DNA of 64,000 bases, from positions 1 through 64,000 of the forward strand of contig CAVUNW010000010.1 of assembly GCA_963742865.1 (NCBI GenBank), in the 5' to 3' direction. Below are positions 33,975-42,823 of the stretch, one piece after another. A program made the translations under genes and the position numbers. The notes beneath the pieces are model-generated. The model saw only the letters and a list, made by a program, of their open reading frames with translations. It was not told the DNA's origin and did no database searches. Every line of letters starts with the position of its first letter. Position 1 is the stretch's first letter. This DNA is from Bog-532 sp963742865. Its GTDB lineage: Bacteria; Actinomycetota; Actinomycetes; Streptosporangiales; Streptosporangiaceae.

Positions 33975-35057
33975 TCAAGCGACACGCCGGTGATCTGAAC
34001 GGGCAGATGATCCTGAAGGGCGCTCAGTCTCCGTCGCCAGCAGCGAGGCCACCGCGGCCTCGGTTTCGGCGGGGGTAGGCAGCGCGGGCGGGTGCGGGGG
34101 AATGCCGGGCAGGTCGCCCTCGGACTCGTACCGGCTGATCAGCCGGGGGTCGATGTAGGAGGCGCGGGCGACGGTAGGGGTGTCACCGAGCCAGTCGGCC
34201 ACCCCGCGAACGCTGGTGGTGATGACCCTCTCACGGCGGCGGCCGGGCGGCGCCGGCTCCGCGTTCGCGAGGTGCAGGCCCATCAGCACCGTCGCGTTCC
34301 AGGTGCGGAACTCCTTGGCCGTGAAGTGCCCGCCGGCGTTGGTGGCGATGTAGGTGCTCACGTGGTGGGAGCGCAGCGGGTGCCAGGTGTCCCCGTCTTC
34401 CCAGCAGAACAGGCAGTCCAGGCCGCTGGTGCGGCGGAGCAGGGCCTGGACGGTGGCGCGGATCGCCTCATCGGCGACGGTGATCGTCCGGCGCTTGCCT
34501 TCCTTCGCGATGTAGTCGAACAGGACGCCCTCGCGGGTCACCCGCACGTGCCGTTTCTCCAGCGTGGCCGCGCCGTAGTGGTGATCCAGTTCGGCGTACC
34601 GCTCCCCGCCGATGCGGAACAGGCCGAGGTCGATGAGCCGGACCGCGCTCGCGACGACGCGCTCGCGGTCGAGCCGGCGGCGCTGCAGGTCGCGCAGGGC
34701 GGCGGTTCGGAGGGTGGGCAGCGCGCCGGCGAACCGGAGCATGTGCGCGAACTTCTGCGCGTCCCGCTGCTCGCGCCACGCCTGGTGGTAGCGGTACTGG
34801 GTGCGGCCCCGGCTGTCGACGCCGGTGGCCTGGATGTGGCCGAGCGGATCGGGTGAGATCCAGACGTCCGTCCAGGCAGGCGGGATCACCAGCGCGTTGA
34901 TGCGCTGCAGCGTCTCGGGGTCCGTGATGACCGCGCCGGACGGGTCGCGGTACCGGAAGCCTGCCCCGGTCCGCTCGCGGCTGATTCCCGGGCCGTGCGG
35001 ATCGCTCCGCCGCAGGCCCGGAACGGCCGCTGCCAGCGGCAATTCGACACTGCTCAT
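33975..35057 (-). CDS. DNA topoisomerase IB
   Basis: A 360-residue bacterial type IB topoisomerase, which relaxes supercoils through a 3'-phosphotyrosyl intermediate. The N-terminal domain includes GAGFRYRDPSG and VIPPAWTDVWISPDPLGHIQ without its last residue. Catalytic parts are EGKRRTITV, KEFRTWNATVLMG and the nucleophile Tyr in ARASYIDPRLI. It is the last gene of a long leftward operon, with an ATGA overlap to the DUF1275 gene. This context is unusual for a topoisomerase. Confidence 0.9.
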   Translation of the reverse strand: MSSVELPLAAAVPGLRRSDPHGPGISRERTGAGFRYRDPSGAVITDPETLQRINALVIPPAWTDVWISPDPLGHIQATGVDSRGRTQYRYHQAWREQRDAQKFAHMLRFAGALPTLRTAALRDLQRRRLDRERVVASAVRLIDLGLFRIGGERYAELDHHYGAATLEKRHVRVTREGVLFDYIAKEGKRRTITVADEAIRATVQALLRRTSGLDCLFCWEDGDTWHPLRSHHVSTYIATNAGGHFTAKEFRTWNATVLMGLHLANAEPAPPGRRRERVITTSVRGVADWLGDTPTVARASYIDPRLISRYESEGDLPGIPPHPPALPTPAETEAAVASLLATETERPSGSSARSDHRRVA

Positions 35058-35851
35058 GACACGTCTTGTCCGGGCGCCGGGTGCCTGCGGGGGCGCAGCC
35101 AGACGAGGCCGGTGCCGATCACTCCTGCGAGCATAACCAGCGGTACGGCCGGGACCGCAGCGGGGACCGTGCTCAGCAGCAGGCCGCTGAGGCCGGCCCC
35201 GGCGGCCAGCCCGCACAGGGTGGCGATCCGGCGGCCGTTGCCTGCCTGGCGCGATCGCGGGCTGGCCAGCGAGTCGATCAGCGTGGTCAGCGTGCCGGTC
35301 AGGTAAGTGGTCGAAAATCCGGCCAGGCCCATCGCGGCGACCACGCCGCTCTGCATGCCCATCGCGAGGGCCGCCAGCGCGAGCAGCAGCAACTGCGTCC
35401 CGCCCGCTGGCTGCGCGCTGGTGCTCTCCCATCCGATCGTGAACCCGGCCAGCAGCAGGATCTCGCTGATCAGCGTGGCCGCGATCCAGGGCGACCACGG
35501 CCGTTCGCCGGGCCCATCCGGGTCGCCGGTTCGCTGAGCGGTGCGGGCCAGCCGCGAGGCGGCGGCCACACCGGTCACGTAGGCGGCGACGCCGATGGCC
35601 GCCCGGATGGCGAGGCTGCCGGAGTGCTGGGCGGCTGAGAGCCCGAGGAAGAGGATGTTGGACGTCATCACGCTGGCGAACACGCTGCCGAGCCGGGTGA
35701 AGCAGGCGACGTCGGTGGCGGCGCTGCCGATCGTCAGCAGGACCGCGACCGCGGTGAGCGCGCGCGGTACCGGGTCCCGGCCGCCGCGCGCAGGCGGCCC
35801 CGGCCCCGTGCTCTCGCGGGGGGCCGGGGCCGCGGGCTGCGGATTGCTCAT
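35054..35851 (-). CDS. DUF1275 (YoaK-type) membrane protein
   Basis: A 265-residue polytopic protein with the DUF1275 core: GSAATDVACFTRLGSVFASV, MTSNILFLGLS, MGMQSGVVAAMGLAGFSTTY and LTGTLTTLIDSL. Six or so membrane helices are predicted. Function unknown; the family is suspected to act in transport. It starts five bases after the VWA gene and overlaps topoisomerase IB by four bases, so it belongs to the same operon. Confidence 0.85.
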   Translation of the reverse strand: MSNPQPAAPAPRESTGPGPPARGGRDPVPRALTAVAVLLTIGSAATDVACFTRLGSVFASVMTSNILFLGLSAAQHSGSLAIRAAIGVAAYVTGVAAASRLARTAQRTGDPDGPGERPWSPWIAATLISEILLLAGFTIGWESTSAQPAGGTQLLLLALAALAMGMQSGVVAAMGLAGFSTTYLTGTLTTLIDSLASPRSRQAGNGRRIATLCGLAAGAGLSGLLLSTVPAAVPAVPLVMLAGVIGTGLVWLRPRRHPAPGQDVS

Positions 35852-35856
35852 CGCGG

Positions 35857-37063
35857 TCAGGAGGCGGGCACGCGGACGGCGCGGGCCCAGGCCGGGGCGT
35901 CCGGGGACGAGTCACCGAGCAGGGCCACGACGACGCGCATCCCCTTGGGGGCGCGGTCCGGCCAGGGCGTATACCCGTCGGTGAGGACCACCGTGATCGC
36001 CGGGCGCGGCCGCAGCGCGTACGCCGCGATGATGCCGGCGCCCATGTCGGTGCCGCCGCCACCGACCAGCTCGACCTGGCGGCTCGAGGACACCCGCTGC
36101 GCGGGCGCGGCGGCGGCGTCGCAGGCCAGCACGCGGACCTGGCGGGACATGCCGAGGATGCGGAGCAGCCCCTCCACTTCGGCCAGCGCCATGGCCAGCA
36201 GATCGTCGGTCATGCTGCCGGAGGTGTCGCAGACCACGGCGACCTCGGGCACCGGCCGGCGCAGCGCGGGCAGCACGACGTTCCCGGCCGCCGCCGCGCG
36301 CCGCGAGGGGCGCCGGTACGAATAGTCGGCCGCCCCGGCCCGGTCCGCGATGGCCCGGCGCAGTTCGGCGGCGAGCAGCGTCCGCCAGTTCACGGTGGGA
36401 GTGAGCGTTTCCTGAGCCCACCGCAGCAGCCCCGCGGGGACGGTCCCGGCCTCCCGGCCGTACCGGATGCATTCGCTGGCGACCAGGCGGCGCAGCAGGT
36501 CCCCCTGCCAGCCGGGCAGCCCGGCCGCCTCTCCCTCGCCAGGGCCGCCAGGCCCGCCGGGCGGTCCGTCGCCCGGGCGCGGGCAGCCGTCCGCGCCGCT
36601 GCCGCAGTCGACGTCCCATTCCGGGCCGACCCTCGGCGGCCGCACGGAAGTACTGCTCCGCCAGGCCGCCCGGATCAGCGCCCAGATGCCCCGGCAGCAC
36701 CGGCTCGCCGGGCAGTTCGAGGCCCGCTGGTATCAGGTCGTCGTTGATCTCCGCATCGGCGGCGCGCGTCCATCCGGGGCCGTCCTGGGGCCTGATGCCC
36801 AGCGCGCGCGCCCGGTCCGCGTGCGCGCGCAACAGGTGACAGACGTGGTGGACCAGCACGCTGCCGAGCTCGGCGGGGGACCAGCCGGCCGCGACCGCCG
36901 GGTCGGCGTGCAGCCGCCAGTTCTCGTCGACGGCCACCGTCTCGCTGCCAGGCGCCGCGACGACCTGGGTGCCGAAGATCCCGCTGGCCAGATACGGGAA
37001 ACGGGCGGCCGCCCAGAGCCGCGCCCCGGCCAGTCCGGGTACTCGCCCGGGAACGGTGGTCAT
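35857..37063 (-). CDS. DUF2201-type putative metallopeptidase/VWA protein, frameshifted
   Basis: Partner of the MoxR ATPase. From the ATG at 37063 the N-terminal half has the metallopeptidase-like part (ARFPYLASGIFGTQVV, VLVHHVCHLLRAHADRAR, AADAEINDDL). The frame breaks near 36640 and the protein continues as a von Willebrand A domain with the metal-site motif VVCDTSGSMTDDLLAM and GGGGTDMGAGI, ending at 35857. The HHVCH motif departs from a true HExxH, so peptidase activity is doubtful. Coupled to MoxR by an ATGA overlap. Confidence 0.83.
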
Positions 37064-38247
37064 GTCGCCAGCAGGCCGGCGTCGCGCAGCACCGGCGCGA
37101 AGAGATGAATTTCCGGCGGCAGTGCGGCGTCGCCGGGCCGGTGACGGGCCAGCACCCGCGCGGCGGCCGCGGCGACGTCGGGAGCCGTGGCGGCGGCGAT
37201 GCCGAGCACGCGCCACCCGGCCGCCCACCGCTCTGGTGAGGGCTGCGCGGTGACCGCGGACGTGACCGCGGCCAGCACGGCGTAGGCGCGATCGGCGCGA
37301 TCCGGCAACCGGAAGGCGTCCGGGTCGGCGAGTACCTCCTCCGGATCGGGCAGGTCCATCTCCAGCAGCCAGGTCAGGAACTCCGCCCCCGCTCCGTCCC
37401 CCACCGAGCCCCGGACGAGCACCGAGCGGGCCTCGTCCCCGGTGCCCGCGGCGCCCGCCGCGCCCCACAGGCGGGCGGCCATTTCCCAGGTCCGCGGGCT
37501 CGGCCAGCCCCGTCCCGCGGACGCCGGATCTGCCGGCGGCGCGCACGCCAGCGCGGGCCGGGCCCGCAGGAAGGCGGCCACCAGGCCACGAGCGAGGATC
37601 TCCTCCGCCTCCCAGCCGCCGGTCAGCTCGGGTACCTGCGGCGCGGCCCAGCCCCCGGCCAGCCCGTCGGCGACCACGCGAGGATTGACGTCCCAGGCCA
37701 GGTGGCAGAGCCGGTTGGCCAGCGGCGCGGACAGGTCCCATCCGTCAGCAGCCTGCTCCGGCGGATTGGCGGCGGCGACGACCGCGATGTCCGCGGGCAG
37801 GTCCAGGTCGCCCACGACGCGCTCGAGGACCACGCGGAGCAGGGCCGCCTGCACGGCGGGCGGTGCGGTGGAAAGTTCGTCCAGGAACAGCAGGCCGCGC
37901 CCGGCCGCGGCCAGCCGCTGCGCCCACGCCGGGGGCGCGAACCGCACGCCCTGGCCGACCACGATCGGCAGGCCCGCGAAGTCGGATGGCTCGCGGATCG
38001 AGGCGATCACGGTCTCGCAGGGCAGCCCGGCCGCGTCGGCCAGGGCCCGGATCGTGGACGTCTTGCCGGTTCCCGGTGCACCCCACAGCAGGACCGGTAC
38101 CCGCGCGGCGATGGCCACGGTCAGGGCCGCAACGGCTGGATCGCCGGACACCCGGACGGCGGCTGCGGGCCCGTGCGGGCCCATGGTGACGGCGCTGCTG
38201 GCGGCGGCCCCGGTGGCACCGCCGGCGGGCTCCTCGTCCACGCTCAC
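37060..38247 (-). CDS. MoxR-like AAA+ ATPase
   Basis: A 395-residue AAA+ protein with Walker A LLWGAPGTGKTSTI, Walker B GLLFLDELSTAP, sensor-1 VVAAANPPEQ and the arginine region LANRLCHLAWDV. MoxR ATPases work with VWA proteins as chaperones that mature or remodel a client. Here the VWA partner is directly downstream and two uncharacterised proteins are directly upstream, all with overlapping stop/start codons. Confidence 0.9.
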   Translation of the reverse strand: MSVDEEPAGGATGAAASSAVTMGPHGPAAAVRVSGDPAVAALTVAIAARVPVLLWGAPGTGKTSTIRALADAAGLPCETVIASIREPSDFAGLPIVVGQGVRFAPPAWAQRLAAAGRGLLFLDELSTAPPAVQAALLRVVLERVVGDLDLPADIAVVAAANPPEQAADGWDLSAPLANRLCHLAWDVNPRVVADGLAGGWAAPQVPELTGGWEAEEILARGLVAAFLRARPALACAPPADPASAGRGWPSPRTWEMAARLWGAAGAAGTGDEARSVLVRGSVGDGAGAEFLTWLLEMDLPDPEEVLADPDAFRLPDRADRAYAVLAAVTSAVTAQPSPERWAAGWRVLGIAAATAPDVAAAAARVLARHRPGDAALPPEIHLFAPVLRDAGLLAT

Positions 38248-39320
38248 GGTTGGTCTGCCTCTCCACGTGATGGCCCGGCCGCCTGGTCCCGCTCGCCGTG
38301 CGCCGCGGGCCGGACGGCGGTTACCTCCCAGTGTGCGCGGTCACCGGCCGGGTCCGGGTCCCTGCCCGCGTCCTTGCCGGGGTCCTCGCTGGCCCGCACG
38401 CTGAGGATCACCGGGTCCCGGCCAGGCTCGGGCACGGCCAGGACCGTCGCGTCCGGCCACTCCGCGTGCTCGACCCCGACCACGAGATGCCCGCCGGTCA
38501 CGGTCAGGCCGCAGGCCCATACGGAGGCCAGCCATCCGGCCGGCAGCGCGGCGCGCAGGTGCCGCGCCGCGCCCGTCCCGCTCAGTTCCAGGCAGCCCCA
38601 CCCGGCGCCCTCGTGCAGCCGCGCGTCCACCTGGTCCGGGTCGAGGGCGAGCCATCCGGCCGCCGCCGGGGCCAGCCGTCCGGTCAGCGCCGCGTCCAGT
38701 TCCGGGCGGTGGCCGGGACGCTCGGCGGCCCTGACCCCGCCGTCTGACCACGCGGCCGCGACGGCCCCGGACAGCAGCATCCGGAACGCCGGTCCCAGCG
38801 CCAGCAGCGACAGCATGTCCAGCCGGTCCGCCCTGAGCCGCCCGGCGTCCGCGCCGGGAACGGGCCCGGTGCCGATGAGGCGGCCGCCGGGCGCGATCGG
38901 CCTTGCCTGCCGCGCCGGCCGGCGCATCGGCTGGCTGCTGGGGCGCCGCTTGAGCAGCGGCCCGGCGCTCCCGGTGACACTGCCGCCGATGGGCTGCCGG
39001 GCGACCCAGCCAGTGGGCCGATCGGAGCGGAACGACTTCACATCGTCCCAGGTAACCTGGATGTCGTCGGCTGGGCCACGCGGCCCGATCATCAGCATGT
39101 CCAGGTCATCGGCGTGCCGATGCCACGCCTCGGCCAGCTCGACACAGCCCGGCTTGTCGCCCCCGAGGGCGGCGAACACGAGCTCGCCGGCGGCGTCGGG
39201 ATGGGCCGGCAGGGTCAGGCGGCCGTCCTCGAAGCGCACCGGGTGCAGGTCGGCGCCGCACGGGACCCAGGTCTCGCAGGCGGGCTGGGCTCGCCACCAC
39301 TCATTCGGCTGCCCCGTCAT
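38244..39320 (-). CDS. Uncharacterised protein of MoxR-VWA operon
   Basis: A 358-residue protein with no recognised domain. N-terminus MTGQPNEWWRAQPACETWV; a beta-rich opening (RFEDGRLTLPAHPD, GELVFAALGG) is followed by a Pro/Arg/Gly-rich linker (about residues 115-155) and a C-terminal half rich in Trp/Ala (LAPAAAGWLALDPDQVDARL, WGCLELSGTGAARHL). No signal peptide or membrane helix. Its start and stop overlap both neighbours by four bases. It could be the client or a specificity factor of the MoxR system; that is inference from position. Confidence 0.7.
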   Translation of the reverse strand: MTGQPNEWWRAQPACETWVPCGADLHPVRFEDGRLTLPAHPDAAGELVFAALGGDKPGCVELAEAWHRHADDLDMLMIGPRGPADDIQVTWDDVKSFRSDRPTGWVARQPIGGSVTGSAGPLLKRRPSSQPMRRPARQARPIAPGGRLIGTGPVPGADAGRLRADRLDMLSLLALGPAFRMLLSGAVAAAWSDGGVRAAERPGHRPELDAALTGRLAPAAAGWLALDPDQVDARLHEGAGWGCLELSGTGAARHLRAALPAGWLASVWACGLTVTGGHLVVGVEHAEWPDATVLAVPEPGRDPVILSVRASEDPGKDAGRDPDPAGDRAHWEVTAVRPAAHGERDQAAGPSRGEADQP

Positions 39321-40321
39321 GGCGACGCCCACCAGGAAAGCGGCACCTGGACGGTGGCCCGGCTCGCCGGCGTGGTGAGGACCAGGGTGAACGCGGCCGT
39401 CTCCCGGCCCAGTGGCGGCAGCACGCGCCATACGACCGACGCCTCGTCGCCGGCGCCGCGGTACTCGCGCTGCACGGCGACGTGCCATTGACCGGCGTCG
39501 TCCCGCAGCCAGCCGCCGGTGTCCAGCAGCGCGGCCTGGCCGGAGCCGGGAAGAGTGCGGTCCGGCAGTCCGCGCGCGACGATGTGCAGGAAGGTCTGGT
39601 CGGCCCGGGTGTGCAGGCCCACCAGCACGAGCTGTGCCCCGTCCATCTCGGGCAGGACCGCGGCGACCGTCGCGGTACCGTCCTGGACGGGGGACCGGTG
39701 CCTGCGGCCGAAGTACGCCAGGACACCCAGCCACGGCTCGGGCAGGTCCACGGCGGGGCGGGCCGCGATGCCGTGCCGCGTGATGCCGATCCGCTCGTAG
39801 ATCGTCGCGATCCGGCCGGGAGCGGGGCTGAACGGTGACAGGACCCCGGCGGCCTCCAGCGCGCCGATGACGTCTCCCGGGCCACCGCCGTCCCGCTGAA
39901 CGCTCACCGAGCCCTCCACCGCACGCGCCACGATGTCCCGCACCATATTGTCCAGCAGCCATTCGCCGGGCTCGGCGGAAACCGGCGTCACCACGGCGTC
40001 GGCGGGGGCCGGTTTCCCGGTGAGATCGATCCGGAAGCCGGTGTCATCGTGGCCGGTGCTCAGCCGGAGCCAGGTGGCGCCGGGAGGCGGGGCCGGATGA
40101 ACAAGCACGCGTCCTTCCCACTGGTTCAGGTCGCCGCCGCCGTCCAGCCGGGCGACATAGAAGGTCCCCTGGTCATCGTCCGCGGTCAGGGACGCCGGAA
40201 TGTAACTGTGCGCGGGGAACCAGCCGCCACCGTGAACGGTTCGCCGGATCCGGGCTACCACCGGGGCGGTCGCCTGACGCTCGGTGATGACCAGGGACAG
40301 CACGTACAGCTCGCCCGCCAT
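39317..40321 (-). CDS. Uncharacterised protein of MoxR-VWA operon
   Basis: A 334-residue protein starting MAGELYVLSLVITERQATAP after GAGGAGG. Mostly beta with repeated short strands: GTFYVARLDGGGDLNQWEGR, TWLRLSTGHDDTGFRID, EWLLDNMVRDIVARAVEG, LVLVGLHTRADQTFLHIVAR and a C-terminal FTLVLTTPASRATVQVPLS. The strand-rich halves suggest two related beta domains on either side of a helical centre. It has no signal or membrane segment and no recognised family. Four-base overlap with the next gene. Confidence 0.7.
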   Translation of the reverse strand: MAGELYVLSLVITERQATAPVVARIRRTVHGGGWFPAHSYIPASLTADDDQGTFYVARLDGGGDLNQWEGRVLVHPAPPPGATWLRLSTGHDDTGFRIDLTGKPAPADAVVTPVSAEPGEWLLDNMVRDIVARAVEGSVSVQRDGGGPGDVIGALEAAGVLSPFSPAPGRIATIYERIGITRHGIAARPAVDLPEPWLGVLAYFGRRHRSPVQDGTATVAAVLPEMDGAQLVLVGLHTRADQTFLHIVARGLPDRTLPGSGQAALLDTGGWLRDDAGQWHVAVQREYRGAGDEASVVWRVLPPLGRETAAFTLVLTTPASRATVQVPLSWWASP

Positions 40322-40694
40322 GTCCTCCTCGCGGAATGGCAGCATCCGCCCCACGGGGATCACCCGTGGCGGTCGCGCGCCCGGCGTCCCCGGCGCCCCC
40401 GGCCCGGGGTGCCGAACGGTGCGGCGGACCGAGCAACGGTCCCGCCGCGTGGGGGTGCAGCCGGTGCCGGACCGCCAGCGCGGCCTGGAGCTGGAGCGTG
40501 ATGGCCTCGGCCCGGTGGGCGTCGATCGCCCCGGCGGCGATGAGTGCGCCGGCGACCCCATGGACGCGGGCGATGCAGTCGATGAAGACGTCCCGCGAGC
40601 GGAGCCCGGCGTCGTAGCGGGACAGCATCAGGGCACGCCGCAGCGCGGCCTCGGCGGCCAGCCGGAGGTGACGTTCCGCGCGCTCGCTGTCCAC
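40173..40694 (-). CDS. Small helical protein at head of MoxR-VWA operon
   Basis: GTG-initiated ORF. The first about 95 residues are protein-like and helical (RAERHLRLAAEAALRRALML, DVFIDCIARVHGVAGALIAA, AEAITLQLQAALAVRHRL). The last about 75 residues overlap the next gene by 150 bp and look like shadow sequence, so the true C-terminus is probably near 40400 and a stop or frame may be disturbed. Family unknown. First gene of the leftward operon. Confidence 0.55.
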   Translation of the reverse strand: MDSERAERHLRLAAEAALRRALMLSRYDAGLRSRDVFIDCIARVHGVAGALIAAGAIDAHRAEAITLQLQAALAVRHRLHPHAAGPLLGPPHRSAPRAGGAGDAGRATATGDPRGADAAIPRGGHGGRAVRAVPGHHRASGDRPGGSPDPANRSRWRLVPRAQLHSGVPDRGR

Positions 40695-40995
40695 GCCCCC
40701 ACGGTCCCACCAACGTCAGCCAGCGGCGAACCGTTAAGTACCGGGACGGCCTGCCGGTGCACCGGGGAGCCGGCGAAGAGCCGGTGATACCAGCCGGACA
40801 TGCGGGGGCCGGGCCGGCGGGGATGGGATTCGCCTGGCCCGGCCCTCTTGCCACCGGCACAGGTATGACGCACGTCAGAGCCCCAGCGGTTCCGTCATCG
40901 CGGCATCATTTTCGCCGTCGGCGTTGTCCGCCTACGCAGATCACGCCGGGCGGGAAACGGTCGCGGCAAAATACCGGCCGCGATATCCGTGCCGT
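40695..40995. other. Intergenic stretch before MoxR-VWA operon
   Basis: About 300 bp containing the operon promoter and a GC-rich hairpin at 40806-40845. No gene or repeat seen apart from these. Confidence 0.4.
40806..40845 (-). terminator. GC-rich inverted repeat, possible terminator
   Basis: GGGCCGGGCC (40806-40815) and its perfect complement GGCCCGGCCC (40836-40845) enclose a 20-base loop. It lies about 150 bp downstream of the CBS-domain gene stop, so it could end that transcript. There is no T-tract, as is common in high-GC genomes. Confidence 0.4.
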
Positions 40996-41445
40996 CTACC
41001 GTGGTGCGCCGGCTACTTCCTGGCCGGCCGGTGTCTTTGCGCTCGCCGGGCCGCCCCCCTGGGCGGGTACCGTCGACCCCGACCAGCACCGGACGATGTC
41101 CCGCATCGACAGCAGGCCGGTCACCCCGGCTCCGTCCACCACGACCAGGTGCCGGAACCCGCCCCGGACCATGGCGGCCGCGGCCTTTTCGAGCGTCCAG
41201 GCCGGCGCGGCGAAGACCAGATCCGACGTGCAGTGATGCGCGGCCAGTTCGGCGTCTGGGTCCTGCCCGGCACCGATGGAGTCCAGGATGTCCCGTTCGG
41301 TGAGGATGCCGACACCCGCGTGATCCGGATCGATCACCACCGCTGCCCCCACGTGGCGCGCTGACATCATCCGGGCCGCGTCGCGCAGCGTGTGCGTCGG
41401 CCCGATCGTCAGGACCACGTCCGACATGCCATCTCGTACGTTCAT
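40996..41445 (-). CDS. Two-CBS-domain protein
   Basis: A 149-residue protein made of two CBS motifs: first TLRDAARMMSARHVGAAVVI with GILTERDILDSI; second TLEKAAAAMVRGGFRHLVVV with VTGLLSMRDIVR. Paired CBS domains bind adenine nucleotides and act as energy or ligand sensors. Standing alone, it is of the type often induced under hypoxia or stress in actinobacteria. Target unknown. Confidence 0.88.
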   Translation of the reverse strand: MNVRDGMSDVVLTIGPTHTLRDAARMMSARHVGAAVVIDPDHAGVGILTERDILDSIGAGQDPDAELAAHHCTSDLVFAAPAWTLEKAAAAMVRGGFRHLVVVDGAGVTGLLSMRDIVRCWSGSTVPAQGGGPASAKTPAGQEVAGAPR

Positions 41446-41606
41446 CGTCGATCACCCCGGGATGCTGGCCAGAAGCGGCGGGGACTTTGTGAACTTGTGA
41501 CCGCCGTTTTGAACAGCATGGGTGAAAAGCCCAGCCAGGGCAAGTCCTGAGCCCAGGACTTCCGCGGTCGTCACCGTCCTGACTATTTGTCCTGGTCAGG
41601 AACCTT

Positions 41607-42389
41607 TCAGTCTTTCAGCCGGGCCAGCACCTCGTCGTGCAGGTGGCCGTTGGTGGCCACGACGCTGCCGCCGTCGGGCGTCCGGGCGCCGCTGAGGTCG
41701 GTGAAGCGGCCGCCCGCCTCCTCCACGATGACCTGCAGCGCGGCGATGTCCCACAGCGAGACGTCCGGTTCGGCGGACACGTCGACCGCGCCCTCCGCGA
41801 CCAGGACGTGCGACCAGAAGTCCCCGTAGGCACGGGACCGCCACACCGCGCGGTTGAGGCCGATAAAGGCGTCGAGCTTCCCGCGCTTCTCCCAGCCGCC
41901 CAGGCTGGAGTACGACATCGACGCGTCGGCGAGGCTGGTGACGCCCGACACCGCGCAGCGGGTCGCCTTCGTCAGGCCGCGCCCCGTCCACGCGCCACCC
42001 CCGGCGGCCGCCCACCAGCGCCGTCCGAGGGCCGGAGCGGACACCACGCCCACCACGACCTCATCCCCGTCCATCAGGCCGATCAGCGTGGCCCAGACCG
42101 GGACCCCCCGCACGAAGTTCTTGGTGCCGTCGATGGGATCGATCACCCAGCAGCGCGGGCCGTGCCCGCTCCGCCCGAACTCCTCACCGAGCACCGCGTC
42201 GCGGGGACGCGCCCGGCGCAGCACGTTACGCAGCGATTCCTCGGCCGCGCGGTCGGCATCGGTCACCGGGGTCAGGTCGGGCTTGGTCTCAACCTCGAGA
42301 TTCAGCGCGCGGAAGCGCCGGTTAGTGATGTCATCGGCCGCGTCGGCGAGGACGTGCGCGAAACGCAGGTCATCGTCATAACGTGCCAC
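41607..42389 (-). CDS. hisN: Inositol-monophosphatase-family phosphatase, HisN-like
   Basis: A 260-residue Mg-dependent phosphatase of the IMPase superfamily. Metal-site motifs are LGEEFGR, WVIDPIDGTKNFVRG and WDIAALQVIVEEAGG. The opening RYDDDLRFAHVLADAADDI closely follows actinobacterial histidinol-phosphatases, which hydrolyse histidinol phosphate to histidinol in histidine synthesis. No other his gene is nearby, so an inositol-phosphatase role is not excluded. GTG at 42389 is the start. Confidence 0.82.
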   Translation of the reverse strand: MARYDDDLRFAHVLADAADDITNRRFRALNLEVETKPDLTPVTDADRAAEESLRNVLRRARPRDAVLGEEFGRSGHGPRCWVIDPIDGTKNFVRGVPVWATLIGLMDGDEVVVGVVSAPALGRRWWAAAGGGAWTGRGLTKATRCAVSGVTSLADASMSYSSLGGWEKRGKLDAFIGLNRAVWRSRAYGDFWSHVLVAEGAVDVSAEPDVSLWDIAALQVIVEEAGGRFTDLSGARTPDGGSVVATNGHLHDEVLARLKD

Positions 42390-42464
42390 GCGCGAAACGG
42401 TACCGCGTCGGCGAGTCCGGTGACCAGGTGAGCGCCGGCGCGGCGCGGCAGGCACACTAGCAGC

Positions 42465-42803
42465 ATGGGCGATATCAGCCTCAGCAAGCCGGGGGATTCG
42501 GCGAGCCGAGCCGTGGCCGGGCGGCTGGACAGCGAGGAACAGCTCAGGCCGTTCGTCCAGGACGGCCGTATCACCGCGATGCCGGCCCGGCTGGCCAAGC
42601 GGCGGCTCCTGCTCGACTGTGTGGCGCAGGCGTTCGAACCGGGGCTCCGTTTCCCGGAAGCCGCGGTGGACGACGTGCTCAAGGTCCTGTGCGACGACTA
42701 TGCGGCCCTGCGGCGGTATCTCGTGGACGAGGGCTTCCTGTCCCGGCAGGCCGGCGTGTACTGGCGCAGTGGCGGGACGGTCGACGTCCGGCCGGATTTG
42801 TAG
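42465..42803 (+). CDS. DUF2087 domain protein
   Basis: A 112-residue protein with DUF2087 features: LRPFVQDGRITAMPARLAKR, LLDCVAQAFEPGLRFPEAAV, and the end LVDEGFLSRQAGVYWRSGG. In related proteins this domain follows an ArsR/GntR-type HTH; here it stands alone and may contact nucleic acid. Function unknown. Its start is divergent from hisN. Confidence 0.8.
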   Translation: MGDISLSKPGDSASRAVAGRLDSEEQLRPFVQDGRITAMPARLAKRRLLLDCVAQAFEPGLRFPEAAVDDVLKVLCDDYAALRRYLVDEGFLSRQAGVYWRSGGTVDVRPDL

Positions 42804-42823
42804 TCCAGCCGGATGTGAGGCCG

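Noticed and set aside
33807..33998. 63-codon ORF in the sigma-topoisomerase gap
   Set aside because: No ribosome-binding site, biased composition and no protein-like pattern; overlaps the topoisomerase stop.
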